A stretch of 54,740 bases of DNA from Streptomyces cellulosae (GTDB lineage Bacteria; Actinomycetota; Actinomycetes; Streptomycetales; Streptomycetaceae). Every line of letters starts with the position of its first letter. Position 1 is the first letter of the stretch. Below are positions 8,204 to 16,903 of this stretch, one piece after another. The stretch is from contig NZ_JOEV01000047.1 in NCBI RefSeq assembly GCF_000721105.1, positions 1 through 54,740 of the forward strand, given 5' to 3'. Below the pieces are notes generated by a model. It was given only the letters and a program-made list of their open reading frames with translations, did not search any database and was not told the origin of the DNA. Made by a program: the position numbers and the translations under genes.

Positions 8204-9227
8204 GGACGATCAGTTCGGGCTCCAGCACGACGGTGGCATGACGGTGCCGGCCGTCCGAAGCCACCTCGTCCATCAGCAGCCGGATCGCTTCCCGCCCCAT
8301 CATCCGGCCCGGCATGTCCACCGCGGTCAGCGGTACCGCCGCGGTGCCGGCCGTGCGGTTGTTCTCGCAGCCGACGACCGCGATCCGGTCGGGCACGCGG
8401 ATCCCCGCCACGGTGTGCAGCTCATGGATGATGGCGTTGGCCAGTTCATCGGTGACGGCGACCAGGCCGTCCGGCAGATCGCCGGGGGCTCGTCGTGCGA
8501 GATCCTGCCCGACCGTATGCCCGTGGACGGTGGTCAGGCCGACGCTGTCGATCTCCTCCAGGCTGACGTCGGGTCCCGCCTCCTCGACCGCCGCACGCAC
8601 TCCTCTGCGCCGGTCGCGCACGGGCTGGTAGTCGTCGTGCGCCACCACATAGGCCAGTCGCGTGCGCCCGGTGTCGATGAGATGGCGGGCTGCCAGATAT
8701 CCGACGTGCTCGTTGTTGACCAGCACCGAACAACAGGTGCCCGGTTTCGGCGCGTAGTTGAGGAGCACGACCTGGCGCCCGTGCGAACGGATGCGGGCGA
8801 TGCCGGCCGAGGACTCCTCCATCGGGGCCAGCAGCACGCCGGTGACCCGGGACTCGTCGAAGAGGTCCAGGTAGTCGTCCTGAAGCGTCATGTCGCACGC
8901 CGTGTTCGCGAGCAGCAGGTTCTGGCCAACCGCGCGGGCGGCGTCCTGTGCACCGTGCGCCATGTCGATGAACAGAGAGTTCTCGATGTCGGCGAGCACC
9001 ATGCCGATGCTGTTGGTCGATCCCGACACCAGCGACCGGGCTGCGTCATTGCGCACGAAACCCAGTCGGCCGATGGCTTCGCGGACGCGCTCGGCCGTCG
9101 CGGGGCTCACCTTCGCCGGATGGTTGAGGACGTTGGAGACTGTGCCGACCGAGACGCCCGCGGCGTCGGCGACGTCCTGCATGCTCGGACCGGCATGCCC
9201 CTGCACTCGCGGACGGGCGGTTGCCAC
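8184..9227 (-). CDS. LacI-family repressor of the rhamnoside/arabinan locus
   Basis: 347 residues. The N-terminal helix-turn-helix is MQDVADAAGVSVGTVSNVLN (about residues 16-35), with the usual hinge LGFVRNDAARSLVSG. The rest is a periplasmic-binding-protein-like sensor domain (NSIGMVLADIENSLF onward), ending with LEPELIVRASAPS. The start chosen gives the normal distance to the helix-turn-helix. Operator-like palindromes lie upstream of this gene (9324-9337) and of the importer operon (7672-7685), which suggests repression relieved by the imported sugar. Oddly, the stop codon is supplied by the first extra unit of the 26-bp tandem array that begins in the last codons. Confidence 0.92.
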   Translation of the reverse strand: MATARPRVQGHAGPSMQDVADAAGVSVGTVSNVLNHPAKVSPATAERVREAIGRLGFVRNDAARSLVSGSTNSIGMVLADIENSLFIDMAHGAQDAARAVGQNLLLANTACDMTLQDDYLDLFDESRVTGVLLAPMEESSAGIARIRSHGRQVVLLNYAPKPGTCCSVLVNNEHVGYLAARHLIDTGRTRLAYVVAHDDYQPVRDRRRGVRAAVEEAGPDVSLEEIDSVGLTTVHGHTVGQDLARRAPGDLPDGLVAVTDELANAIIHELHTVAGIRVPDRIAVVGCENNRTAGTAAVPLTAVDMPGRMMGREAIRLLMDEVASDGRHRHATVVLEPELIVRASAPS

Positions 9228-9323
9228 AGCACTCCTCGACTTCCGGTCTCATTCGACCCCGGACCGCACGGCACTCACAGTGACCAGGCTGTCGCGGACA
9301 AGCCGCAGGATACATGACGCGCG

Positions 9324-9337
9324 TTGAAGCGTTCCAA
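9324..9337. promoter_or_regulatory. LacI-family operator upstream of the lacI-type gene
   Basis: TTGAAGCGTTCCAA differs from a perfect TTGAAnCGnTTCAA palindrome at one base and closely resembles the site at 7672-7685. It lies 97 bp upstream of the regulator start, consistent with autoregulation. Confidence 0.65.
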
Positions 9338-9492
9338 GTCTTTGGGCCCAGTCAGACACCAACGAGGGATAGGACAAGCGAATAACAGCAGGTCACAGCA
9401 CTGCTCCGACCTGCTCCGGCGCGATCACCGACCAGCACCCGCCGACCGAGCCGTGACGGCCACCAGGGAGTGTGCGAGCCTCCTCCACCAAC

Positions 9493-9514
9493 CTGATTAA
9501 AGCGCATCAATCAG
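9493..9514. promoter_or_regulatory. AT-rich inverted repeat between HAD and LacI genes
   Basis: A 22-bp imperfect palindrome with arms CTGATT and AATCAG around a GCGC centre. Eighteen of 22 positions are symmetric. Its core TTAAAGCGCATCAA (9497-9510) matches the local LacI operator at 11 of 14 positions, so it could be a third operator. It could instead mark the end of the polyol operon, although it has no GC-rich stem or T-tract. The remainder of 9228-9583 holds no gene that I can support. Confidence 0.4.
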
Positions 9515-9583
9515 GGGGACACCGCACGCGGCAGCCCTCAGGCGCCGCACCATCCCGCGGCCTCCACCCGGTTGCTGCGCGAC

Positions 9584-10321
9584 TCAGACCACGAGCCGCT
9601 GCACGTCCGTCAGGCCGCGCTCACCGGTGCGGTGTTCCGCCGGCAGAATGTAGGTGCGCAGACCGCAGGCGGCCGCGCCGCCGTCGCGGACCGGGTTGTC
9701 GCCGACCATGAGGGTGGCACGGGGGTCCACGCCGAGGTCGGCGCAGGCTTTGAGAAACAGCTGCGGGTCGGGCTTTTCGCGGCCCTGCTCGTAGGAGATG
9801 ACGCAGGTGTCGATCAAGGCGTCCAGCCCGTGGTGGGCGAGGTGGATGCGCAGGTCCCAGGCGAAGTCACTGACGATGGCGATGTGGAGTCCGCGCATGT
9901 GGAGGGCGCGCAGGATCGGTTCGGCGTCGGGATAGGGAGCCCAGGCGTCCGGAGCGGTGAGCTCCCGGTAGGCCGCCTCCTCCGCACCGCGCAGAAAATC
10001 CACCTGCCCCCACCATCCCCACATGGCGCGGCGGTGCTGTTCGGAAGACAGATCGCGGCCTTCCTGGAGGGCGACGACGGAGGGCAGCCGGAAGGCGGCG
10101 CGCAACTCGTCGGAGATTTTGTCCACTGCGCCGGGCTCGTCCAGCGCGGCGAGTCGGCCGGAGGCGACGCCGACCCGGCGCAGCCACGTCTCCAGGTCGA
10201 TCATCTGGAAGAGGGTGTTGCTGAAGTCGAACAGGACGGCCTGAACCAGGGGCACCGGCGCGGCCATCTCGGCGTCACTGGGGCGGTAGGCGCTCGGTGT
10301 TTCGAAAAGGGTGTGGATCAC
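9584..10321 (-). CDS. HAD-superfamily hydrolase of the polyol operon
   Basis: 245 residues. Motif I is VLFDFSNTLF (Asp nucleophile at about 33), motif II is the Ser of IVSDF, and motifs III/IV are K in GREKPDPQLF and GDNPVRDG, which has Asp and the downstream Asp. The cap region between I and II is helical (C1 type). Motif I is unusual: the second Asp of DxDxT, the general acid/base of phosphatases, is Ser here. The start is GTG at 10321, overlapping the DeoR stop as GTGA. It is the last gene of the operon, so it may dephosphorylate a sugar or polyol phosphate, though the variant motif makes this uncertain. Confidence 0.82.
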   Translation of the reverse strand: MIHTLFETPSAYRPSDAEMAAPVPLVQAVLFDFSNTLFQMIDLETWLRRVGVASGRLAALDEPGAVDKISDELRAAFRLPSVVALQEGRDLSSEQHRRAMWGWWGQVDFLRGAEEAAYRELTAPDAWAPYPDAEPILRALHMRGLHIAIVSDFAWDLRIHLAHHGLDALIDTCVISYEQGREKPDPQLFLKACADLGVDPRATLMVGDNPVRDGGAAACGLRTYILPAEHRTGERGLTDVQRLVV

Positions 10322-11127
10322 GGGGAAGGCTCTTCGGGTTCGACCGTTTCGACGGGGACTTCGAGGTCGCGGATGGCCGCGACTTCCGTGTCGGGGGTGC
10401 CGGTGTCGGTGATGACGGTGTGGTAGTCGGCCACGGTGCCGTACGCGTACGTGGCGGTCTTGCCGAACTTCGAGTGGTCCACCAGGAGCAGCGCCTGTTC
10501 GGCGGAGGCGAGCATGGCCAGCTTCACCTCGACGTAGTCGTTCAGGGGGTGGAAGAGGCGTCCTTCCAGGACGGCGGTGGCGGACATCAGGGCGAGGTCG
10601 GCCCGGATACGGGACAGGGCGCGGGTGACGGTGGGGCCGGTGCAGGAGTTGAAGTCGCCGCGGTAGTGGCCGCCCAGCAGGGTGACGTTCACCGCGGGGG
10701 CGGCGGACCCGAGGCGCTGCGCGAGGCCGACCGAGTTGGTGACGACGTGCAGCTGATCCACCTCCGCCAGCGCTGGGACCAGGGGGAACAGGGTGGTCGA
10801 GTCCTCCATGAGCACCGTGCTGCCCGGCCTGATCCGGCCGGCGACGGCCGCGCACAGCGCGTTCTTGGCCGCGAGGGCGCTGTTCTCGCGGAAGCGGGTG
10901 GCCGTCTCCATGGTGAGCGCGGGGAACGCGACGGCCCGCCCGCGCTCCTTGCGCAGCAGATGCCGCCCGGCGAGGTCGTCCAGGTCCCGGTGCATCGTCA
11001 TCAGACTGACGTCGAAGTGCCGGGCGAGGTCGTCGATGCGGGTCTCGCCGTGGTCGGCGACATACCGCAGCACGGCCTGACGCCGCTCCTCGACGGCCGC
11101 CTGCGACAGTCGCGTACGGGCGGTCAC
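10318..11127 (-). CDS. DeoR-family transcriptional regulator
   Basis: 269 residues. An N-terminal winged helix-turn-helix is visible (RQAVLRYVADHGETRIDDLA then HFDVSLMTMHRDLDDL). The DeoR effector domain follows, with MEDSTTLFPLVPAL, the phosphosugar-binding-type loop, and LLVDHSKFGKTA near the end. The GTG at 11127 is preceded by AAGGAGG at good spacing, better than the upstream starts in the same frame. It lies inside the polyol operon and probably represses it, with a sugar phosphate as inducer. It overlaps the HAD gene by 4 nt. Confidence 0.9.
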   Translation of the reverse strand: MTARTRLSQAAVEERRQAVLRYVADHGETRIDDLARHFDVSLMTMHRDLDDLAGRHLLRKERGRAVAFPALTMETATRFRENSALAAKNALCAAVAGRIRPGSTVLMEDSTTLFPLVPALAEVDQLHVVTNSVGLAQRLGSAAPAVNVTLLGGHYRGDFNSCTGPTVTRALSRIRADLALMSATAVLEGRLFHPLNDYVEVKLAMLASAEQALLLVDHSKFGKTATYAYGTVADYHTVITDTGTPDTEVAAIRDLEVPVETVEPEEPSP

Positions 11128-11291
11128 GGCGCCCCTCCTTCCCGGTCGCTCCGGTATCGCAGTTTCCCACACGGGCCGGTGCGGGCCGGGGCCCGTCCGG
11201 CTCGCGGGCCTCGGGCCGCTCGTGCGGCGGCTGCTCCGTACGACGTGCGTGTCCGTGTCCATGCCCGTATCCCGGCCTGCGTGGCCGTGCA

Positions 11292-12326
11292 CTACGGTCC
11301 GTCCACCGTGACCAGGACCTTGACCTGCTCGGGGTCGACTGACGCGGCGAACGCCTTTGCGGCGTCCTGGAGCGGGTAGGTGGCGGTGACGATCTCGGCG
11401 GTGTCGATGGCACCGGACGAGATCAGGGACATCGCGGTGCGGTAGTCGTCGCCGGTGTACATCAGCGTGCCCTCGATGCGGATCTCCCGGTCCTGGACCA
11501 GGTCGAGGCGGACCGGGGTGGTGCCGGCGGCGCCGACACCGACGACGATGATCGTGCCGCCCTTGGTGACCAGGTCGGTGGCCTGGGCGATGGACTGTTC
11601 GCGCGCCACGCAGTCGAAGACCACGTCGGCCGGTCCGCCGAGCGCCGCGTGGGCCTGGTCGGCGAGATCGGTGGCGTCGGCGGGCAGGGCCGTGTCGGCT
11701 CCCAGACGCAGGGCGCGGTCCCGCTTGCCCGGCAACAGGTCGGTGACGGCGATCTTCGCCGCGCCCGCGTGCCGGGCGGCAGCGAGGACGAGCAGACCGA
11801 TGGGCCCGGCGCCGAGCACGACGACCGTGCGTCCGGTGAGATCACCTGCCTTCGCCACGGCGTGCACCGGGGTGGCCAGGGGTTCGACGAGGGCGGCCTC
11901 GATGTCGGTCATGCCGTCGGGGATGCGGTGGACGCGGTCGGCCGGGATGGTGAACAGGTCGGCCATGGCGCCGGGCGTCTGGCAGCCGAAGACCTTCAGC
12001 TCCTGGCAGATGTTGTAGCGGCCGGAGCGGCACTGGGGGCAGCGGCCGCAGTACAGGTTGGGCTCGATGATCACCCGGTCTCCGGGCGCGAAGTCTTCGG
12101 CTCCCTTTCCTGCCACGGCGACGACGCCCACCGCCTCGTGTCCGGGACGGTAGGGCAGGTCGACGAAGGGGTGGTGGCCGGCCGCGGCATGGGTGTCGGA
12201 GCCGCAGACGCCGACGACCGTGGTGCGTATGAGGAGTTCGTCGTCCCCGGGGACGGGGGCGGGCACCTCCTCGATCGTGATGTCTTCAAGGGAGCGGACG
12301 AGAACGCGGCGGATCTGCTCGGTCAT
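11292..12326 (-). CDS. Zinc-dependent polyol/alcohol dehydrogenase (MDR family)
   Basis: 344 residues from the ATG at 12326, which has GGAA upstream. A GTG at 12356 that overlaps the previous stop (GTGA) is an alternative giving 354 residues. Catalytic zinc ligands are the Cys of VCGSDTH and the His-Glu of PGHEAVG. The structural zinc site is CGRCPQCRSGRYNIC, and the NAD-binding motif is VVVLGAGPIGLL. This is the sorbitol/iditol/threonine dehydrogenase-like pattern. It lies next to a second such enzyme behind an ABC polyol importer, so oxidation of a sugar alcohol to a ketose is likely. Confidence 0.88.
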   Translation of the reverse strand: MTEQIRRVLVRSLEDITIEEVPAPVPGDDELLIRTTVVGVCGSDTHAAAGHHPFVDLPYRPGHEAVGVVAVAGKGAEDFAPGDRVIIEPNLYCGRCPQCRSGRYNICQELKVFGCQTPGAMADLFTIPADRVHRIPDGMTDIEAALVEPLATPVHAVAKAGDLTGRTVVVLGAGPIGLLVLAAARHAGAAKIAVTDLLPGKRDRALRLGADTALPADATDLADQAHAALGGPADVVFDCVAREQSIAQATDLVTKGGTIIVVGVGAAGTTPVRLDLVQDREIRIEGTLMYTGDDYRTAMSLISSGAIDTAEIVTATYPLQDAAKAFAASVDPEQVKVLVTVDGP

Positions 12327-12352
12327 GGGGGGTTTCCGTTCGGTTCGGGCGT

Positions 12353-13360
12353 TCACGCGGTGGCGAGGCCGGGCTGGATCTGGATCTTGCGGCCGATGCC
12401 TGCCTGGAAGCGGGCGACCGCGTCCGGGAACGCCGCCAGCGGGAGGCGGTCACTGATGAAGACGCGCGGGTCGATGACACCGGTGGCGAAGAGGTCCGCG
12501 GCGCGTTCGAAGCTGTGCTGGACCGCCATGGAGCCGGTGATCGTGATCTCCTGGTTGTAGATCTTGTACGGCTCGATGGTGGCCCGGGCGGCGTAGTCGG
12601 CGACCCCGAACTGCAGGAACGTGCCCCCTTTGCCCACCCGGCCGAGGGCGTCCTGGATGGCTTTCGCGTTGCCGGTGGCGTCGACGACCAGATCCCATCC
12701 GTAGGGGGGCCGGTCGAGCTCGTCGGCGGACGCGGCACCGGCGGAGCAGCCCAATTGCCATGCTGTGGCCAGGCGTTCGGCGTTGAGGTCGACGACGTCG
12801 ACGCTCGCGGCGCCGGTGGCCTTGGCGAGCTGGAGCATCATCAGGCCCATGGTTCCGGCGCCGTAGACGAGCACGCGGGAGCCGAGCCGGCTGTTGAGCA
12901 CGTCGTAGCCGCGTACGGCGCAGGACAGCGGCTCGATCAGTGCCGCGTCCTGGGCGTCCACGTGGTCGGGGAGTCGTACGCAGTTGGCGGCGGGCGCCAC
13001 GGCGTACTCGGCGGCGGCGCCCGGGTGGGTGACGCCGATGGCGGCCCAGCGTTCGCAGAGGTTGTTGTGGCCGAGGCGGCAGTAGTGGCACGCGAAACAG
13101 TACAGCGACGGATCCACGGCGACCTGGTCGCCGAGCGCGAGTTCGTGGACCTCGCTGCCGAGGCCCACGACCTCTCCGGCGAACTCGTGGCCGGGGACGA
13201 TGGGCAGTTTCGGGGCGAACTCCCCCTGGAGGATGTGCAGATCTGTGCCGCACAGCCCGGTGGCCGCGACCTCGACGACGACCTCGCGCGGGCCGGGGGT
13301 GGGGTCGTCGACGGTGGCGATCTCGATACTGCCGGGCTGGGTGATGACGGCCGCTCTCAC
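12353..13360 (-). CDS. Zinc-dependent polyol dehydrogenase (MDR family)
   Basis: 335 residues. Catalytic zinc ligands sit in GLCGTDLHI and PGHEFAGE, four Cys of the structural zinc site in CFACHYCRLGHNNLC, and the nucleotide-binding loop is LVYGAGTMGLMML. The GTG start overlaps the permease stop (GTGA), so the start is well supported. It resembles ketose-forming polyol dehydrogenases and arabitol/sorbitol-type enzymes. It may act in series or in parallel with the neighbouring paralogue at 11292-12326. Exact substrate is not readable from the sequence. Confidence 0.88.
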   Translation of the reverse strand: MRAAVITQPGSIEIATVDDPTPGPREVVVEVAATGLCGTDLHILQGEFAPKLPIVPGHEFAGEVVGLGSEVHELALGDQVAVDPSLYCFACHYCRLGHNNLCERWAAIGVTHPGAAAEYAVAPAANCVRLPDHVDAQDAALIEPLSCAVRGYDVLNSRLGSRVLVYGAGTMGLMMLQLAKATGAASVDVVDLNAERLATAWQLGCSAGAASADELDRPPYGWDLVVDATGNAKAIQDALGRVGKGGTFLQFGVADYAARATIEPYKIYNQEITITGSMAVQHSFERAADLFATGVIDPRVFISDRLPLAAFPDAVARFQAGIGRKIQIQPGLATA

Positions 13361-14247
13361 TTCACCGCTCCCAGGGACAGGCCGCGGACGAGCTTGTCCT
13401 GGGCGGCGAAACCGGCGATGAGGACCGGCAGAGAGACGAGGGTGGCGGCGGCGCAGAGCCGGGCCAGGAACAGGCCCTCGTTGGTGATGAAGCCGACCAG
13501 GAAGACGGGCGCGGTGGAGGCCTGCGTGGCGGTGAGGTTCACGGCGAACATGAACTCGTTCCAGCTGAAGATGAAGCAGATCAGCGAGGTGGCGGCGAGG
13601 CCGGGCATGGCGACCGGCGCGACGACCCGCCACAGCACGGTCAGCAGGCCCGCGCCGTCGACCTCGGCCGCCTCCAGGATCTCCTTGGGGACCTCGGCGA
13701 GGAACGAGCGCATCATCCACACCGCGATCGGCAGGTTCATGGCGGTGTAGAGGATGACCAGCGTCCACACGTTGTCGAGCATCCCGGCGTCCTTGACGAT
13801 CAGGTACACCGGCAGCAGGGCCGCGATGGCGGGCAGGAACTTGGTGGACAGGAAGAAGAACATCACGTCCGTCCACTTCTCGACCGGCTTGATGGACAGC
13901 GCGTAGGCCGCCGGCACCGCCAGGCCGAGGACCAGGACCGTGGAAAGGATGCTGGCCATGGCCGAGTTGAGGAGGAAGGGGGTGATGTCCCGGCTGAACA
14001 GGAGTTTGTACTGGTCGAAGGTGACGGCGGCGAACAGGGTGGGCGGATTGGTGGCCGCGTCGGCCTCCTGGTGGAAGGAGGTGAGCACCATCCAGGCCAC
14101 CGGTGCGAAGAACGCCAGGGTGGCGAGCCAGGCGACGAAGGTCCACAGGGGAGAGAGCCGGGGCTCACCGCCCCGGTCCTCCTTGCGGCGGAAGAGCTTG
14201 GTGAACCGCGCCCCCGGGGTGGCGAGGGCTGCGTGAGCGGTGGTCAT
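13357..14247 (-). CDS. Polyol ABC transporter permease (SmoG/MalG type)
   Basis: 296 residues, about six membrane segments. WTFVAWLATLAFFAPVAWMV is the first. The coupling EAA loop EAAEVDGAGLLTVLWRVVAP faces the ATPase. The start overlaps the end of the preceding permease gene by 4 nt, and its own stop overlaps the dehydrogenase start, so all four genes are coupled. As in the first importer, no ATPase is encoded nearby. Confidence 0.92.
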   Translation of the reverse strand: MTTAHAALATPGARFTKLFRRKEDRGGEPRLSPLWTFVAWLATLAFFAPVAWMVLTSFHQEADAATNPPTLFAAVTFDQYKLLFSRDITPFLLNSAMASILSTVLVLGLAVPAAYALSIKPVEKWTDVMFFFLSTKFLPAIAALLPVYLIVKDAGMLDNVWTLVILYTAMNLPIAVWMMRSFLAEVPKEILEAAEVDGAGLLTVLWRVVAPVAMPGLAATSLICFIFSWNEFMFAVNLTATQASTAPVFLVGFITNEGLFLARLCAAATLVSLPVLIAGFAAQDKLVRGLSLGAVK

Positions 14248-15206
14248 CGGGATACCTCCTCGCGGAACAGCGACGCGATGGTGCGCAGCGCGAAGGTCGC
14301 GATGACGAACGCGCCGAGGACGACGACGACACCTGCGGCGGCCGCCTGGCCGTACTCGTACTTGCGGAACATGGTCAGGTAGATCTCGTAGGGCAGGTTG
14401 GTGGTCTGGGAACCGGGGCCGCCCTGGGTGATGGTGTAGACCGCGTCGAAGGTCTGCACCACGTAGATCGTGCCGAGCAGGACGCCGAGCTCGATGTACT
14501 GGCGCAGGTGCGGCAGCGTGATGTGGCGGAAGGTCTGCAGCGCGGAGGCGCCGTCCATGCGGGCCGCCTCCAGGACGTCACCGGGCTGCGCCTGCAGGCC
14601 TGCCAGCAGGATCAGCATCATGAACGGGGTCCACTGCCAGACCAGCGAGATCACGACGGCCGGCATGGGATAGGAGGAGATCCAGTCGACCGTGGGTCCG
14701 TTGTCCGCGCCGAAGAGCCGGTAGACGGCGTTGAGGGTGCCGTTGAGCAGGCCGTAGTCGGGGTTGTAGATGGCGTGCTTCCACAGCAGTGCCGCCGCGA
14801 CCGGCATCACCAGAAACGGGGAGATGAGCAGGGTGCGCGCCAGCCCGCGGCCGGCGAACCGGCGGTCGAGGAGCATCGCCAGACCGAGACCGAGGATCAC
14901 GCTGATGACCACCACCGACGCGGTGAGCACGACGGTGTTGAGCACGGCCGTGCGCAGCCGCTCGTCGGTGAAGACGAACGAGAAGTTGGACAGACCGACG
15001 AAGTGCCTCTCGCCCGGCTTGAGGATGTTCCACTGGAACGTGGAGATGATCAATGTGGCCACAAAGGGCAGCTGCGTGACGACGATGGTGAAGATCAACG
15101 CCGGCAGCAGCGGGACGCGGCGCTTCCACTTGGCCGCCGCGCCCAAGGACTTCCGGGTACGGACGGGTGGGGGTGGTGTCTTGGGGGGTGCGGTGAGCGT
15201 GGTCAT
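14244..15206 (-). CDS. Polyol ABC transporter permease (SmoF/MalF type)
   Basis: 320 residues. A proline-rich cytoplasmic tail precedes LLPALIFTIVVTQLPFVATL, the first of about six membrane segments. The EAA loop is EAARMDGASALQTFRHITLP, and ITQGGPGSQTTNLPYEIYL is the family's conserved late segment. It is similar in layout to mannitol/sorbitol transporter subunits. It follows the binding-protein gene after a strong stem-loop at 15248-15279. Confidence 0.92.
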   Translation of the reverse strand: MTTLTAPPKTPPPPVRTRKSLGAAAKWKRRVPLLPALIFTIVVTQLPFVATLIISTFQWNILKPGERHFVGLSNFSFVFTDERLRTAVLNTVVLTASVVVISVILGLGLAMLLDRRFAGRGLARTLLISPFLVMPVAAALLWKHAIYNPDYGLLNGTLNAVYRLFGADNGPTVDWISSYPMPAVVISLVWQWTPFMMLILLAGLQAQPGDVLEAARMDGASALQTFRHITLPHLRQYIELGVLLGTIYVVQTFDAVYTITQGGPGSQTTNLPYEIYLTMFRKYEYGQAAAAGVVVVLGAFVIATFALRTIASLFREEVSR

Positions 15207-15247
15207 GAAGGGTTCCTCTGCCGATGACGGCCGGGGTTGGGGAAGCG

Positions 15248-15279
15248 GCGCCCGGCCGACTCACGGGCCGGCCGGGCGC
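15248..15279 (-). terminator. Stem-loop between binding-protein and permease genes
   Basis: Arms GCGCCCGGCC and GGCCGGGCGC are separated by 12 nt. It lies 7 nt after the binding-protein stop and upstream of the permease start, within the operon. Such hairpins often act as partial terminators or mRNA stabilisers that keep the binding protein in excess over the permeases. No T-tract follows, so full termination is unlikely. Confidence 0.65.
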
Positions 15280-15285
15280 TGAAGG

Positions 15286-16638
15286 TCACTTCTGGTAGTT
15301 CTTGGCGACTTCCTCGGCCAGCTTCTGGCCGTCGTCGAGCGCCTTGTCCACGCTGGTCTTGCCGGCGATGGCGGCGGAGATCTCCTGGGTGACCTTGGTT
15401 CCCAGGTCCTGGAACTCGGGGATGGCCACGTACTGGATGCCCACGGTCGGCCGGGGCTGGACGCCCGGGTCGGCCGGGTCGGCGCCCTCGATGGACTTCA
15501 GGGTGATGTCACCGAACGACGCGGCGGCCTTCTTGTACTGAGGGATCTCGTACGTGCTGGCGCGCTTGCCGGCCGGGACACGCGCCCAGCCGAGCTTCTC
15601 GCCGACGAGGTTCTCGTACTTCTTGCTGGAGGCCCACAGCATGAACTGCGAGGCGGCGTCGGCCTTCTTGGTCGTCTTGGGCATGGCCCACGACCAGGCC
15701 CACAACCAGCCGCTGCTGTCCGTCTTGACGGTCGGTGCGTAGGCGTAACCGACATGGCCGGCGATCTTGCTGGCGCTCGGGTCCTCCAGGGAGCCGGCCG
15801 CGCTGGTCGCGTCGTACCACATCGCGACCTTCTTCTGGCTCAGCGCGTTCAGGCACTCGGTGAACCCGGACTGAGCCGCTCCCGCCTCACCGTGCTTGCG
15901 GACCAGGTCGACGTAGAACTTCGTGGCCTCCTTGAAGCCGCCGCTGTTGACCTGGGCCTTCCAGTCCTTGGTGAACCAGGTGCCACCGAAGGTGTTGACC
16001 ATGGACGTCAGCGGCGCACCCAGCTCCCCCCAGCCGGCCAGCCCACGCAGGCAGATGCCCTTCATGCCGGGCTCGGCGCCGTCGACCTTGGCCGCGATGT
16101 CGGCGATCTGCTGCCAGGTCGGATGCTCGGGCACCGTGACGCCCTTCGCCTTCATGACGTCCTTGTTGTACATGAGCATCGAGGACTCGCCGTAGAACGG
16201 CAGGGCGTACAGCTTGCCGTCCGAGCCGGTGAGCGACTGCACCATCGGCTTGAGCAGGTCGGCCTTGTCGAAGCCGGTGTCCTTGTCGGCGTAGGACCCC
16301 AGGTCGTGCAGCCAGCCGGTCTTCTCCCAGATGGGCACCTCGTAGGCGCCGATGGTGGCGACGTCGTACTGGCCGGCCTGGGTGGCGATGTCCTGGGTGA
16401 CCTTGTCGCGCAGCTCGTTCTCGGGAAGGACCGTGAAGTTCACCTTGATACCGGTGTCCTTCGTGAACGTGCTCTTGGTCAGCTTCGCGATGTCCTCCAT
16501 CTGCGGGTTGCCGACCATCAGGACGTTGATGCTCTTGCCGCCGTCCGAGGACCCGCCGGCCCCGGCTCCGGAACAGGCGGTGGCGAGCAGGGCGGTGGCG
16601 GCGGCGCCGGCTATGAGGGCATATCTGGTCGATGCCAT
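15286..16638 (-). CDS. Polyol-binding lipoprotein of the ABC importer (SmoE-like)
   Basis: 450 residues, solute-binding protein family 1. The lipoprotein signal is MASTRYALIAGAAATALLATAC, with the lipobox ATAC at about 19-22. The mature part shows NVLMVGNPQMEDIAKL, a family-typical start, and ALPFYGESSMLMYNKDVM, the usual ligand-side segment with WYDATSAAGSL later. Overall it resembles mannitol/sorbitol-binding proteins more than maltose-type ones. It is the first gene of the operon running down to 9584 (binding protein, two permeases, two dehydrogenases, DeoR, HAD). Confidence 0.9.
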   Translation of the reverse strand: MASTRYALIAGAAATALLATACSGAGAGGSSDGGKSINVLMVGNPQMEDIAKLTKSTFTKDTGIKVNFTVLPENELRDKVTQDIATQAGQYDVATIGAYEVPIWEKTGWLHDLGSYADKDTGFDKADLLKPMVQSLTGSDGKLYALPFYGESSMLMYNKDVMKAKGVTVPEHPTWQQIADIAAKVDGAEPGMKGICLRGLAGWGELGAPLTSMVNTFGGTWFTKDWKAQVNSGGFKEATKFYVDLVRKHGEAGAAQSGFTECLNALSQKKVAMWYDATSAAGSLEDPSASKIAGHVGYAYAPTVKTDSSGWLWAWSWAMPKTTKKADAASQFMLWASSKKYENLVGEKLGWARVPAGKRASTYEIPQYKKAAASFGDITLKSIEGADPADPGVQPRPTVGIQYVAIPEFQDLGTKVTQEISAAIAGKTSVDKALDDGQKLAEEVAKNYQK

Positions 16639-16903
16639 GTGACGGGGGACCTCTCGTACGGGTTCGCCGGGACCTCGACTGAGGCGCGGCGGGTCGAGCA
16701 GGGGCGGAGATGCGTCCGCGGGGAGTCGGGCGCGTTTCGATGGCCGAATTATTAGCAGGAGACTGCGCCATTGTTAACACATCTTGCGAGAAAATCTCCT
16801 GAGACTTATCGTCAAGCGGTCGCTGGGTGAGGAGACGGAACTCCACCGAACAGCCCCAGCCCCAGCCCTCGACCTTGCCGCCGCCGTTCCCCGAGGAACC
16901 CGC
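16639..16903. promoter_or_regulatory. Divergent control region of the polyol operon
   Basis: This gap separates the polyol operon from the divergent PfkB pseudogene. From about 16745 to 16810 it is clearly AT-rich against the surroundings. It contains the palindrome TGTTAACA (16772-16779) and a GAGAAAATCTCC segment. These are candidate sites for the DeoR protein of the operon. I cannot define -10/-35 boxes confidently. Confidence 0.4.
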
